From Kiritimatiellia bacterium (GTDB lineage: Bacteria; Verrucomicrobiota; Kiritimatiellia; UBA8416), in contig SLBU01000067.1 in the NCBI GenBank assembly GCA_007126175.1, forward strand, positions 1-12,329: a stretch of DNA of 12,329 nucleotides. The letters run 5' to 3'. Under the pieces are notes generated by a model. It made no database searches. It saw only the letters and a list, made by a program, of their open reading frames with translations, and had not been told where the DNA came from. Both the position numbers and the translations under genes were made by a program. Shown piece by piece: positions 1 to 7,876 of this stretch. Within the stretch, counting starts at the first letter, position 1. Each line of letters begins with the position of its first letter.

Positions 1-110
1 ACAAGGAATATCCAACCGAACAAGGCTAATTCGTGGGGTGTTTGTCCATAGCTTTGGGTATTTTACTTGGTTATTGGAAATTCCTTGTTGGATATTGGTT
101 ATTGAAACGA
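1..110. repeat. AT-rich intergenic repeat (degenerate direct and inverted copies)
   Basis: A noncoding stretch made of recurring short words. TTGGTTATTG occurs at 67-76 and again at 95-104, both followed by a similar GAAA..ATTC tail. ACAAGGAAT at 1-9 is the exact reverse complement of ATTCCTTGT at 80-88. ATATCCAAC at 8-16 is the exact reverse complement of GTTGGATAT at 87-95. The two inverted matches come in swapped order, as expected if the element is built from tandem copies of a short unit rather than a single hairpin. GGAAATTCC at 76-84 is a small palindrome. I recall similar intergenic repeats from PVC-group and other environmental genomes but cannot confirm family membership here. The element may continue beyond the left edge. 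Confidence 0.6.
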
Positions 111-174
111 TTCGTCAAAAACGTCACATACCGTTGATTATCAATGATTAACATTTATGCATCGCACTCCCGCG
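111..174. other. Noncoding region downstream of nadB
   Basis: This short AT-rich stretch lies between the repeat and the nadB stop codon. It contains a small dyad, TTGAT-T-ATCAA, at about 133-143. That stem is AT-only and lacks a GC-rich core followed by a T-run in the direction of nadB transcription, so I do not call it a terminator. No start codon with an SD sequence and no RNA gene is visible. Confidence 0.4.
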
Positions 175-1785
175 TTATACCTTCTCCCCTGCCGGATCCG
201 CAATCACGGTATCATGCGCAACCGGACTGGTTTCGGGATAATCGAGTGTATAATGCAATCCGCGGCTTTCTTTACGGGATTGTGCCGAACGGATAATCAA
301 CGCTGCGACAGCCGCAATATTTCGAAGTTCGAGAATATCGCCCGTCACCAGATAGTCATGGTAATACTCGCGTATCTCCTGGCGCAAGTTCTGTATCCGG
401 CGCGCGGCACGCTCCAACCTGCGATTCGTGCGCACAATGCCCACATAATCCCACATACACTGGCGCACCTCATTCCAGTTGTGCTCGACGACGATTTCCT
501 CATCACTGGGAACCGCACCGTGGGATTGCCAGCGCGGAATGCGAATGTCCGGGCGCGCATCCGGTGTACCCATTGCGGCCACACTACGCGCCATCAAGCG
601 TGCGCACACCGCACCCTCCAGCAAGGAATTGCTGGCAAGTCGGTTGGCACCATGTAAACCTGTGCAAGCAGCCTCGCCAATCACATAGAATCCCGGTATC
701 GTCGTATGTCCGTCCACACCTGCCGACACGCCGCCACAAAAATAATGGGCGGCCGGCACCACGGGGATCAAATCATGCGCAATATCGATCCCAAAACCTT
801 TACATGTTCGGCTGATATTGGGGAAGCGCCCATGCACAAAGTCTGGTTGCTTATGTCGGATATCAAGATACAGGCACGCTTGACCGGTTGACTTCATTTC
901 ATTGTCAATGGCCCGTGCCACAATATCACGCGGTGCCAGCGACCCCCTGCGGTCGTACCGTTGCATGAAAGGCTCCCCCGCTGCATTCACTAGCTCGGCC
1001 CCCTCCCCTCGGATCGCCTCACTGATTAGAAAACTTTTTGCCTTCGGATGGAAAAGGCAGGTAGGATGAAACTGGATAAATTCCATATTACGGATAGCCA
1101 CACCGGCACGCCATGACAGGGCAAGCCCGTCGGCAGTTGCCACATCGGGATTGCTTGTGTACAAATATGTCTTGCCACCACCGCCCGTCGCCAGCACGAT
1201 AAACGGAGCACGCACCGTCATGATTTTTCGGGTCTGACGGCACAGCACATAAGCCCCCACACACCGGTTCTCGTCATCCAGACCCAACCAGCTTGTCGTG
1301 ATCAGGTCGATCACCATGCAATGTTCCATGACCTCGATGTTCGGCTGCGCCGCCACCGCGCGTAGCAGCGAAACCTGAATTTCGCGGCCCGTCAAATCGC
1401 CAGCATGCAACACCCGTCGCTTGGTGTGCCCGCCTTCGCGGCCAAGATCGTATCCGCCGCCTTCCGCATCAGAACGCACACTGAAACGGATACCCGTATG
1501 AATTAATTCTGCGATTGTGGCTGGCCCTTCCGCCAAAATCTGACGCACAACGGCTTCATCACATAAGCCGGCACCGGCATCCAAGGTATCTGCCACATGC
1601 CGGTCAATCGTATCCTCGTCTGTCATCACACACGCAATGCCGCCTTGTGCATAATTGGTGTTGCTCTCAAAGGCCTCGCGCTTCGTCAAGACCGCGACAC
1701 GCCCGAGTCGGCTCAGGTGCAAAGCCGACATGAGTCCGGCAATGCCACTTCCGATGACGAGATAATCAAATGTATGACTTTCCAT
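175..1785 (-). CDS. nadB: L-aspartate oxidase (NadB)
   Basis: This cytoplasmic flavoenzyme oxidises L-aspartate to iminoaspartate, which NadA condenses with dihydroxyacetone phosphate to quinolinate in de novo NAD synthesis. The 536 residues match the usual family length (E. coli NadB is 540). Seen in the sequence: an N-terminal FAD-binding Rossmann motif GSGIAGL at 12-18; NYAQGG at 44-49; the REGGH segment at 116-120; QFHPT at 238-242; PRD at 285-287; AAHY at 345-348; and a late FAD motif around 369-393 (GEAACTGLHG, then ASNSLLEG). E117, H240, R286 and H347 correspond, with a constant offset of four, to E. coli E121, H244, R290 and H351, so the active site looks intact. The C-terminal 130 residues fit the helical domain of the succinate dehydrogenase flavoprotein family. 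FrdA/SdhA is excluded by the aspartate-oxidase-type active site and length. It is the last gene of the metG unit, 24 bp after the AMMECR1 gene. The chosen ATG has no clear SD. NadA and NadC are not in the window. Confidence 0.97.
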   Translation of the reverse strand: MESHTFDYLVIGSGIAGLMSALHLSRLGRVAVLTKREAFESNTNYAQGGIACVMTDEDTIDRHVADTLDAGAGLCDEAVVRQILAEGPATIAELIHTGIRFSVRSDAEGGGYDLGREGGHTKRRVLHAGDLTGREIQVSLLRAVAAQPNIEVMEHCMVIDLITTSWLGLDDENRCVGAYVLCRQTRKIMTVRAPFIVLATGGGGKTYLYTSNPDVATADGLALSWRAGVAIRNMEFIQFHPTCLFHPKAKSFLISEAIRGEGAELVNAAGEPFMQRYDRRGSLAPRDIVARAIDNEMKSTGQACLYLDIRHKQPDFVHGRFPNISRTCKGFGIDIAHDLIPVVPAAHYFCGGVSAGVDGHTTIPGFYVIGEAACTGLHGANRLASNSLLEGAVCARLMARSVAAMGTPDARPDIRIPRWQSHGAVPSDEEIVVEHNWNEVRQCMWDYVGIVRTNRRLERAARRIQNLRQEIREYYHDYLVTGDILELRNIAAVAALIIRSAQSRKESRGLHYTLDYPETSPVAHDTVIADPAGEKV

Positions 1786-1809
1786 AATATGATATCAGAG
1801 TAAAGTGCC

Positions 1810-2397
1810 TCAACCTGACAAAACAGCGCTATGAAATATGGAAAAATGGGCCTCTGCCTGCCACGCATCCCCCGGCAGTCCGGCCTTGACGCACAAGGCC
1901 GCGAGGGTTTCGTTCCGGGTCCAGCCCTGCTCTGCAGCCACTTCAGGCAGGAACACCGAGCGGCGACCATGCTTCTCGAGAATAATGCCATGCTCGCCCG
2001 GTATAAAATGTTCCACTTTTGCTATCGGCGAAGGGGGACTCAGGATGGAGACCGTCAGTCGGATCAGTGGCAATTCCGCGGCTTGCACGGGTTGAAAACG
2101 GGGATCCTGCAATGCTGCCGCCACGGTATTATCATGCACCGACCGGAAAAGCGGGGCAACGGGTTCCAAGGTGCCAATACAGCCCCGCAAACGCCCATCC
2201 AGCAAGTGCAGCGTCACAAAACTTGCCATCTCCCGGCGCAGCGCGGGAGCAATCGCGTAGATACCCCAATCAAATGCCTGGTCCGGATGCTCGACGCAAG
2301 CAACCAATGCATCTTGCGCAATCCGGTAGAGCACGTCACGTGCATCCTCGCACAACCCGCTGCGCCAATCGCTCTGACTTGTTTCGGCCACATGCAT
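1810..2397 (-). CDS. AMMECR1-domain protein (AmmeMemoRadiSam system protein A)
   Basis: This is a 195-residue protein of the AMMECR1 family. The diagnostic motif LRGCIGTLEP is at 70-79 and is preceded by the usual segment ending in FVTLHLLDGRLRG. The remainder (LPLIRLTVSILSPPSPI, then GEHGIILEKHGRRSVFLPEV and a tail with TLAALCVKAGLP) follows the family pattern to the C-terminus. No signal peptide or membrane segment is present, so it should be cytoplasmic. The family's biochemical role is not established. In many prokaryotes it is encoded with a MEMO-family protein (B) and a radical SAM protein, and neither is in this window. I place the start at 2397 rather than at an in-frame ATG at 2442 inside metG, because AAAGGA lies 7 nt upstream of 2397. 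That SD overlaps the metG stop codon, which suggests coupled translation. It sits 11 bp after metG and 24 bp before nadB on the same strand. Confidence 0.9.
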   Translation of the reverse strand: MHVAETSQSDWRSGLCEDARDVLYRIAQDALVACVEHPDQAFDWGIYAIAPALRREMASFVTLHLLDGRLRGCIGTLEPVAPLFRSVHDNTVAAALQDPRFQPVQAAELPLIRLTVSILSPPSPIAKVEHFIPGEHGIILEKHGRRSVFLPEVAAEQGWTRNETLAALCVKAGLPGDAWQAEAHFSIFHSAVLSG

Positions 2398-2404
2398 CGC
2401 GGTA

Positions 2405-2410
2405 TCCTTT
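2405..2410 (-). promoter_or_regulatory. Shine-Dalgarno of the AMMECR1 gene, overlapping the metG stop
   Basis: On the minus strand the sequence reads AAAGGA, followed by a 7-nt spacer and the ATG at 2397. Its first two bases lie within the metG TAA stop (2411-2409). It decides the start at 2397 over the upstream in-frame ATG at 2442. It also suggests that ribosomes finishing metG can restart directly on this gene. Confidence 0.65.
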
Positions 2411-4382
2411 ACCGAACCCTGGCCCCTGGCTCGGCACCGCATTCAACAGTAACCAGCCGTAATTGATCGCCAGCATCCGCTGCCAGCAACATTCCCTGGG
2501 AGGTCACGCCCCGAATGCGCGCAGGCGCCAAATTCGCGACAATCACAACATGCTTGCCAACCAACACCGCGGGCTCATAGGACTTGGCAATTCCGGCCAC
2601 GATCTGCCGCGAATCCCCCCCCGTATCAACCTGCAAGCAAAGTAGCTTATCTGCCCCCTCTACGGGTTCAGCCGAAAGAATCCGCGCGACACGCAAATCC
2701 AACTGACTGAACGTGTCATACGAAACAATTCCTTCAACCGTTGAAACAGGCACCTCCTTGCCGGGCTTCTTTGGCTTGCTCGCACTTTTTGGCGCACCCA
2801 CGGCTCCCTTGGCCGCAGGGTCCTGCTTCGCGGCAGGCTGGATGCGCGGGAACAACGGTCCCGCAGGTTGCAAGGCGGTGCCACTTGCCAATTCGCCCCA
2901 ATGGCGCAAGCGCGAATAGTCTGGCTCGCCATCGGCACATCCAAGTGCACCACGCAGCGCCGCCATCTTGGCCGGCATCACCGGGTAGAGCATACCACTT
3001 ACCATGCGTAACGTCTCGGCTGCACAATACAACGTTGTTCCCATCAGCACACGCGCCTCCGGTCCCTGCTTGGCCAGTGTCCAGGGCTGCCGCAGTTCCA
3101 GATACCGATTGGCCTCCCGAACTGCCCCGGCCAGGCCGCCCAGCCCCTGATCGATGCGCATCCGGCCAACCGCATCACGCATGCCCGCCACGGCTTCCAG
3201 CGTAACATCGCGCAACTGCAGCTCTTCGGTTGCCAATTCGCCGCATGGTGGAACCCTGCCATCAAAATGCGATAGGGTCATGCGTACCACGCGACTCAAT
3301 AGGTTTCCGAGATCGTTTGCCAGATCCGCATTGTAGCGCCGCACAAACCCTTCTTCCGTAAAACTGGCATCCTGACCCAGCACCATCTCGGCCATCAGAA
3401 AATACCGGAATGCATCCACCCCATAGTTTTCGGCCAGTGCCATCGGATTCACCACATTCCCCGCACTCTTGCTCATCTTGTCGCGACCGATCAACCACCA
3501 CCCATGCGCAAACACGGTTTCCGGCAGTGGCACCCCCATGGCATGTAACATCGTCGGCCAATACACAGTGTGGGTCGTAAGAATGTCCTTGCCAATTAAC
3601 TGCATCGACGCCGGCCACCACTTCCGGAACAACGCATCATCCACTCCATACCCAATGGCACTCACATAATTCAACAACGCATCAAACCACACATACGTCA
3701 CAAAATCATGGTCAAAGGGCAGCTCGATCCCCCATGACATACGTGTCTTTGGACGAGAGATACAGAGATCGGTTAAGGGCTTCCGCAAAAAGCCCAGGGT
3801 TTCATTGCGACGAAAGTCAGGTTGAATAAAAGCGGGATGTTCCTCAATATATTGAATGAGCCAATCCTGATACTTGCTCATCCGGAAAAAATAGTTTGTT
3901 TCGGTGATTCTCTCCACCGGCTTATGGCATCCGGGTTCCGGACACAAGCCATCGGCCAAATCCTTTTCGGTGTAGAACCGCTCGCAGGTAACACAATACC
4001 AGCCATCATATTCGGCACGATAAATCTCATCGCGATTGTACAGGTCGGTCAATACCTGCTGCACGATTTTCGTGTGGCGGGGTTCCGTGGTACGAATAAA
4101 ATCATCATTGGTCACGCAGAGATGCTGCCACAGATCCGTAAACCGGGTGACGTAGGTATCGACATGATCTTTGGGGGAAACGCCACGCTGGGTTGCCGCC
4201 TGCTGTACTTTTTGCCCATGTTCATCCGTGCCCGTCAGGAAATGGGTCGGCACCCCCAATAAACGATGATACCGTGCCAGCACATCTGCTAGAATCGTTG
4301 TGTATGCATGCCCGATGTGCGGCTGATCATTCACATAATAAATGGGTGTTGTTACATAAAAATGCTCGTTTTGCTCAGACAT
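2409..4382 (-). CDS. metG: Methionine--tRNA ligase (MetRS) with C-terminal tRNA-binding domain
   Basis: This enzyme charges initiator and elongator tRNA-Met with methionine using ATP in the cytoplasm. The 657 residues show a class I Rossmann catalytic core with HIGH at 22-25 and KMSKS at 302-306. A one-knuckle zinc insertion carries Cys130, Cys133, Cys147 and Cys152. The editing/methionine-site neighbourhood FVTYVWFDALLNYVSAIGY lies near 227-245, and the helical anticodon-binding domain follows to about 500. After a Lys/Ala/Pro-rich linker (about 515-545), an EMAPII/Trbp111-like tRNA-binding OB fold occupies 547-657 (LDLRVARILSAEPVEGADKL, then a GMLLAA motif), which in this family promotes dimerisation and tRNA affinity. 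The frame stays open 106 codons further upstream. I chose 4382 because the HIGH motif then sits at the normal distance from the N-terminus, GGGAG lies 5 nt upstream, and the extension does not resemble MetRS and overlaps the divergent channel gene. It is the first gene of the metG, AMMECR1, nadB unit. Confidence 0.97.
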   Translation of the reverse strand: MSEQNEHFYVTTPIYYVNDQPHIGHAYTTILADVLARYHRLLGVPTHFLTGTDEHGQKVQQAATQRGVSPKDHVDTYVTRFTDLWQHLCVTNDDFIRTTEPRHTKIVQQVLTDLYNRDEIYRAEYDGWYCVTCERFYTEKDLADGLCPEPGCHKPVERITETNYFFRMSKYQDWLIQYIEEHPAFIQPDFRRNETLGFLRKPLTDLCISRPKTRMSWGIELPFDHDFVTYVWFDALLNYVSAIGYGVDDALFRKWWPASMQLIGKDILTTHTVYWPTMLHAMGVPLPETVFAHGWWLIGRDKMSKSAGNVVNPMALAENYGVDAFRYFLMAEMVLGQDASFTEEGFVRRYNADLANDLGNLLSRVVRMTLSHFDGRVPPCGELATEELQLRDVTLEAVAGMRDAVGRMRIDQGLGGLAGAVREANRYLELRQPWTLAKQGPEARVLMGTTLYCAAETLRMVSGMLYPVMPAKMAALRGALGCADGEPDYSRLRHWGELASGTALQPAGPLFPRIQPAAKQDPAAKGAVGAPKSASKPKKPGKEVPVSTVEGIVSYDTFSQLDLRVARILSAEPVEGADKLLCLQVDTGGDSRQIVAGIAKSYEPAVLVGKHVVIVANLAPARIRGVTSQGMLLAADAGDQLRLVTVECGAEPGARVR

Positions 4383-4530
4383 ATCTGCTCCCGAATCATA
4401 TATAAAGCTATCCACTCCTGGCGAGTGCACGCTATCATGCGTTACAACCCGCACAAGTGCAAGGCAACAAAACGGAACGAAAACCGCACTACCCTTGCCC
4501 CCCCAGTTCCGTCTGTGATAATGTTCGCCT
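4383..4530. promoter_or_regulatory. Divergent intergenic region between metG and the efflux operon
   Basis: This 148-bp noncoding spacer must contain promoters for both directions. Toward metG there is a clear SD (GGGAG, minus strand, 4392-4388). Only a weak promoter candidate is visible there: TTGCAC, a 17-nt spacer, then CATGAT, matching consensus at 3 of 6 and 4 of 6 positions. Toward the efflux operon there is a better candidate, listed separately. No riboswitch-like or T-box-like leader is apparent upstream of metG, and the spacer is short for one. Confidence 0.45.
4495..4522 (+). promoter_or_regulatory. Candidate sigma-70-type promoter of the efflux operon, extended -10
   Basis: TTGCCC at 4495-4500 matches the -35 consensus at four of six positions. 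After a 16-nt spacer, GATAAT at 4517-4522 matches the -10 consensus at five of six. A TG dinucleotide at 4514-4515, one base before the -10, makes it an extended -10 element. The expected transcription start is about 4529-4531, at or within two bases of the ATG at 4531, which implies a leaderless or nearly leaderless transcript. This is prediction from consensus only. Confidence 0.4.
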
Positions 4531-6291
4531 ATGAAAGTTGCTATTATCCTCATTTTGCTTCTTGCAGGATGCCGTTCAGCGTCCTGGCACCGCGAGAAGG
4601 CCGACCGGGCGGCCCATGCCAACATCACCAACGCCCAGACCGCCCTTTTCGGACGCGAGGAGGCTATTGTGCCAGGTCCGGCTGCCGAGGCGCTACGCAC
4701 ACGCCTGTTGCACGATCAGAATCTTCCCGGCATCCCCGCTCCAGGCACTGCAACCAATGAGATTGCCTTGCCCGATCCATTGGAATTGACCCCCATTACT
4801 GCGCTGCAAGTGGCAGCACGCAATAGCCGGTCGTTCCAGCAAGCCAAGGAACAGCTCTTTCGTGCAGCCTTGGGGCTGGATCTCGAACAATCTTCCTTTC
4901 GCAGTGCCTTTGCATCAGAATGGGAACTCAACTTCGAGGAAGACCGTAGCGGCGAAGAGACCGTTCGCGGCATCACCGCAGCGGCCCCCCTGCGCGCCAC
5001 CCGCACCTTCCGCAGCGGAGCCGCCTGGACCGGTAGCCTCGCCGTCGATCTCGTGAAATTACTTACCCAAGGCTCGGCTTCGTCCCTGGGTATCATCGCA
5101 GACACCGGGGTTTCCATCCCGCTCCTGCGTGGAGCCGGCAAGAAAATTGCGGCAGAACCGCTGCGCCAGGCCGAGCGCGACATGCTCTATGCCGTCATGG
5201 AGTTCGAGCGTTTCAAGCGTACCTTTGCCTTTGACGTTTTCAACGGATACCTGGATGTTTTGCAAGCCGCCAGCCAAATCGATAATGCACGTCAGAACTA
5301 TGAAAGTCTGATGCAATCCCGTGCCCGCGCACGTCGCCTTACCGATGCGGGCCGCCTGCCCGCATTCCAATATGACCAGACTGTGCAGGATGAACTGCGC
5401 GCACGCAATCGCTGGATTGAGGCACGCGAACAACATGCCAGCCGCCTCGACCGCTTCAAATTCGATCTTGGCTTGCCGCCCGATGCCCGCATCACACTGG
5501 ATGACACCATTCTCCCCGAACTCGTCGATGCCCTCCTAGAAGATGGCAACAAATCTGCCGACAACACAAATAAGGATGAAACAGCACCAACCGCGGACGC
5601 ATCGATCCGCATTGCACTCACAAACCGACTCGATCTGCAGATTGCGCGCATGCGCACAGAGGACGCCGCCCGCAACATCCGCGTAGCCGAAGATGCCTTG
5701 CGGCCCGAATTGACGCTCGGGGGCAGCGTCCGGACGGGGCAAAGCCGGGCGAACCTGGGGGCGGCGGAAAGCGACAATGCGCGGCTCGATCTGAGCGAAC
5801 GTCGTTCCTCGGCATTTCTGAATCTCGATCTGGCCCTCAACCGGCGCCGCGAGCGCACCGCCTACCGGCGTGCTCTGCTTGACTTGGATACCGCACACCG
5901 GGAAGCCGCACAACTGGAAGATCGCGTAAAGCTGGAAGTTCGCGATGCGTTGCGGCGTCTGCACCAGACCCGCGAAGCCCTTCAAATTCAGCAGCAGGCT
6001 GCCACATTGGCGGAAAAACGCGTTCATAGTACCGATATGTTTCTGCAGGCTGGACGCGCCCAGATCCGCGATGTACTCGAGGCACGTGAAGCCCTCGTGA
6101 ACGCCCGCAATGCCTTGACCAGTGCCGCGGTCAATCACCGCCTCGCGCAATTGCGCTACCAACGCGATACCGATCTGCTCGACATGACCCTCGACGGCAA
6201 CCTCGAGGAACAATCCATTGCCGCCCTCTCTGAACAAAAAGCAACCACGACCGAGGAACCCCAATATGAAGAAGCCCCCCCGGAACTTTAA
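4531..6291 (+). CDS. TolC-family outer-membrane efflux lipoprotein
   Basis: This is the predicted outer-membrane channel of the tripartite exporter encoded by the operon. The 586-residue protein starts with a short hydrophobic signal ending in a lipobox, L11-A12-G13-C14, so Cys14 should be lipidated and anchored in the outer membrane, as in OprM/CusC-type channels. Two OEP repeats are visible, roughly 87-333 and 355-560, rich in Ala/Arg/Glu/Gln heptad-like helices as in the TolC barrel. PLLRGAGKK at 197-205 is typical of channel proteins from this type of operon. An acidic loop (about 334-356) separates the repeats, and an acidic tail (EEPQYEEAPPEL) ends the protein. That tail region overlaps the adaptor gene. 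There is no recognisable SD before the ATG, although a promoter -10 lies just upstream. It is longer than E. coli TolC (about 490 residues), mainly through the N-terminal 85 residues and the linker. Exported substrate unknown. Confidence 0.92.
   Translation: MKVAIILILLLAGCRSASWHREKADRAAHANITNAQTALFGREEAIVPGPAAEALRTRLLHDQNLPGIPAPGTATNEIALPDPLELTPITALQVAARNSRSFQQAKEQLFRAALGLDLEQSSFRSAFASEWELNFEEDRSGEETVRGITAAAPLRATRTFRSGAAWTGSLAVDLVKLLTQGSASSLGIIADTGVSIPLLRGAGKKIAAEPLRQAERDMLYAVMEFERFKRTFAFDVFNGYLDVLQAASQIDNARQNYESLMQSRARARRLTDAGRLPAFQYDQTVQDELRARNRWIEAREQHASRLDRFKFDLGLPPDARITLDDTILPELVDALLEDGNKSADNTNKDETAPTADASIRIALTNRLDLQIARMRTEDAARNIRVAEDALRPELTLGGSVRTGQSRANLGAAESDNARLDLSERRSSAFLNLDLALNRRRERTAYRRALLDLDTAHREAAQLEDRVKLEVRDALRRLHQTREALQIQQQAATLAEKRVHSTDMFLQAGRAQIRDVLEAREALVNARNALTSAAVNHRLAQLRYQRDTDLLDMTLDGNLEEQSIAALSEQKATTTEEPQYEEAPPEL
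6253..6258 (+). promoter_or_regulatory. Shine-Dalgarno of the adaptor gene inside the channel gene
   Basis: GAGGAA, 7 nt before the ATG at 6266, decides the adaptor start. An in-frame ATG 48 bases upstream (6218) would only add a polar, Pro/Arg/Lys-rich stretch encoded inside the channel gene. The placement makes the adaptor overlap the channel gene by 26 bp. Confidence 0.7.
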
Positions 6292-7876
6292 GGCTGGCAT
6301 CAGCATCGCTGTGTTTGGCATTATGATCGCTATTATCAGTGCCCTGATCTGGCAACAACGCAATACGGATCGCAGTGCCCCAGTGGCCACATTCCCGGCC
6401 GCACGGGGCCCCCTCGCAATCACCGTCGAGGAAGGCGGCACCATTCACCCCCGTGAACAAATCATTCTTTCCAGCGAGCTCGAAGGCCGCAACCGGATCC
6501 TATTCCTCATTCCAGAAGGTAGCCGTGTCAAGGAAGGCGACATACTCGTGGAACTCGATGCCACCGGCCTCGTCGATCGCCGCGTGGATCTCGACATACG
6601 CGTCCAAAATGCCGAAGCCGCCTTTATCAGAAGCCGCGAAAATCTCGAAGTCGTAAAAAATCAAGCACAAAGCGATGTGGAAAATGCCGAATTGAAACTT
6701 CAATTTGCGCGCGAGGATTTACTCCAATATCGTGAAGGCGAATATCCCAACCGTGCCAAGGAACTCGAAGCTCGGATCACCCTGGCACGCGAAGAATTGC
6801 AACGGGCCCGCGAAAAACTCGACTGGTCGGAAGTCTTGCTCACGGAGCAATATCTTGCCGAATCAGAGGTCCGCGCCGATACGCTCGCCGTGCGCAAGGC
6901 CGAATTGGATGTGGAACTGGCAGAAAACAACTTGCGCTTTCTCCAGGATTTTGAGTACCAGCGCCGCATCACCCAGTTGGAGAGCGATAAAAACCAAGGC
7001 GCAATGGCCTTTGAGCGCACCCAGCGCAGAGCCCGGTCGGATGTGATCCAGGCCGAGGCAGAGCTACGCGCCCGCGAATCCGAATACCAACAGAACGTCG
7101 ATCGCCTCACGCGATTGGACGAACAGATCTCCAAGGCAAAGATTGTGGCACCGCGCGAGGGGCTTGTCATTTATGCCACCAGCACACGATTCTCGTGGCG
7201 CGGCAACATTGAGCCCCTGGCTGAAGGTCAGGAGGTCAATCAACGGCAGGAGTTGATTCATTTGCCAACCGCGGCAGGCTTTATGGCACGCATTCGCGTG
7301 CATGAGTCCAGCATCCAGAAGGTTGCCATCGGGCAGCCCGTCCGCATTACGGTCAGCGCCCTGCCCGGACGCACATTCACAGGAACCGTAAGTACCATTG
7401 CCCCCCTACCGGACCCCAGCAGCACCTTTATGAACCCGGACCTGAAACTATACGACACCGAGATTCTGGTCGACGGGGGTTCGAATATGCTGCGTACAGG
7501 CATGAGCTGCCAGACGATCATCCAGATCGACGAGATCGAGGATGCCGTCTACGTACCCGTACACACCGTCGTCCGCCATCAAGGAACCCCAACCGTTTTT
7601 GTCAGAACGGCGGATGGTACCCAGGTGCGAAGCGTTGAGGTTGGGCAGGATAATGGCAGGATGGTCCATATTCTTGACGGTCTTGCAGAAGGCGAACCCG
7701 TCCTGCTGGCTCCACCGGTGGGCACGCAACCGCGGCAAGCCGGCACATCGCGTACGGAACGCAACACCACAACCGAGGAAACCAGCCCTGCTAACGGGAC
7801 CCCACCAGCAGCACCATCCGAAGGCAGCCAAACCCCGCGTCGGGAACGCCGCCCTCAGGAAGGGGCCGCCACGTGA
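6266..7876 (+). CDS. MacA/HlyD-like periplasmic adaptor (membrane fusion protein)
   Basis: This protein bridges the inner-membrane ABC permease and the outer-membrane channel. The 536 residues begin with a basic N-terminus and one membrane anchor at about 8-30. A first lipoyl/barrel-sandwich half-motif follows at about 49-100 (TVEEGGTI, then PEGSRVKEGDILVELD). A long coiled-coil hairpin spans about 104-293, dense in Glu/Arg/Ala/Leu with repeated AREEL/AREKL words. The second lipoyl half is at 294-340 (APREGLVIY, then GQEVNQRQELIHL). The beta-barrel and membrane-proximal domains span about 341-485 (RIRVHESSIQKVAIGQPVRI, then VPVHTVVR). The last 50 residues are a Pro/Thr/Glu/Arg-rich, probably disordered tail. 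It is longer than E. coli MacA (about 370), through the hairpin and the tail; the long hairpin may match the channel protein. The stop overlaps the next gene's GTG start by 4 bp. An RND-type adaptor is unlikely because an ABC ATPase and permease follow. Confidence 0.93.
   Translation: MKKPPRNFKAGISIAVFGIMIAIISALIWQQRNTDRSAPVATFPAARGPLAITVEEGGTIHPREQIILSSELEGRNRILFLIPEGSRVKEGDILVELDATGLVDRRVDLDIRVQNAEAAFIRSRENLEVVKNQAQSDVENAELKLQFAREDLLQYREGEYPNRAKELEARITLAREELQRAREKLDWSEVLLTEQYLAESEVRADTLAVRKAELDVELAENNLRFLQDFEYQRRITQLESDKNQGAMAFERTQRRARSDVIQAEAELRARESEYQQNVDRLTRLDEQISKAKIVAPREGLVIYATSTRFSWRGNIEPLAEGQEVNQRQELIHLPTAAGFMARIRVHESSIQKVAIGQPVRITVSALPGRTFTGTVSTIAPLPDPSSTFMNPDLKLYDTEILVDGGSNMLRTGMSCQTIIQIDEIEDAVYVPVHTVVRHQGTPTVFVRTADGTQVRSVEVGQDNGRMVHILDGLAEGEPVLLAPPVGTQPRQAGTSRTERNTTTEETSPANGTPPAAPSEGSQTPRRERRPQEGAAT

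Noticed and set aside
1..110. CRISPR array or origin iterons
   Set aside because: There are only two direct copies of a 10-mer, no uniform spacers, no cas genes and no replication genes nearby.
132..151. Possible terminator after nadB
   Set aside because: The dyad TTGAT/ATCAA is AT-only, very short, and lacks a following T-run in the direction of transcription.
157..657. 166-residue plus-strand open frame
   Set aside because: It lies antisense to the conserved nadB C-terminal region, has no SD, and its translation matches no family pattern. It is a shadow of high-GC codon use.
1831..2466. 211-residue plus-strand open frame
   Set aside because: It is antisense to the AMMECR1 gene, whose diagnostic GCIGTL motif shows which strand is coding.
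4383..4700. 106-residue N-terminal extension of MetRS
   Set aside because: The extension overlaps the divergent channel gene and its promoter and does not resemble MetRS. A good SD and normal HIGH-motif spacing support the start at 4382.
5536..6444. 302-residue minus-strand open frame
   Set aside because: It runs antisense across the channel/adaptor junction, where both plus-strand proteins show clear domains and an SD. It looks like chance openness from codon bias.
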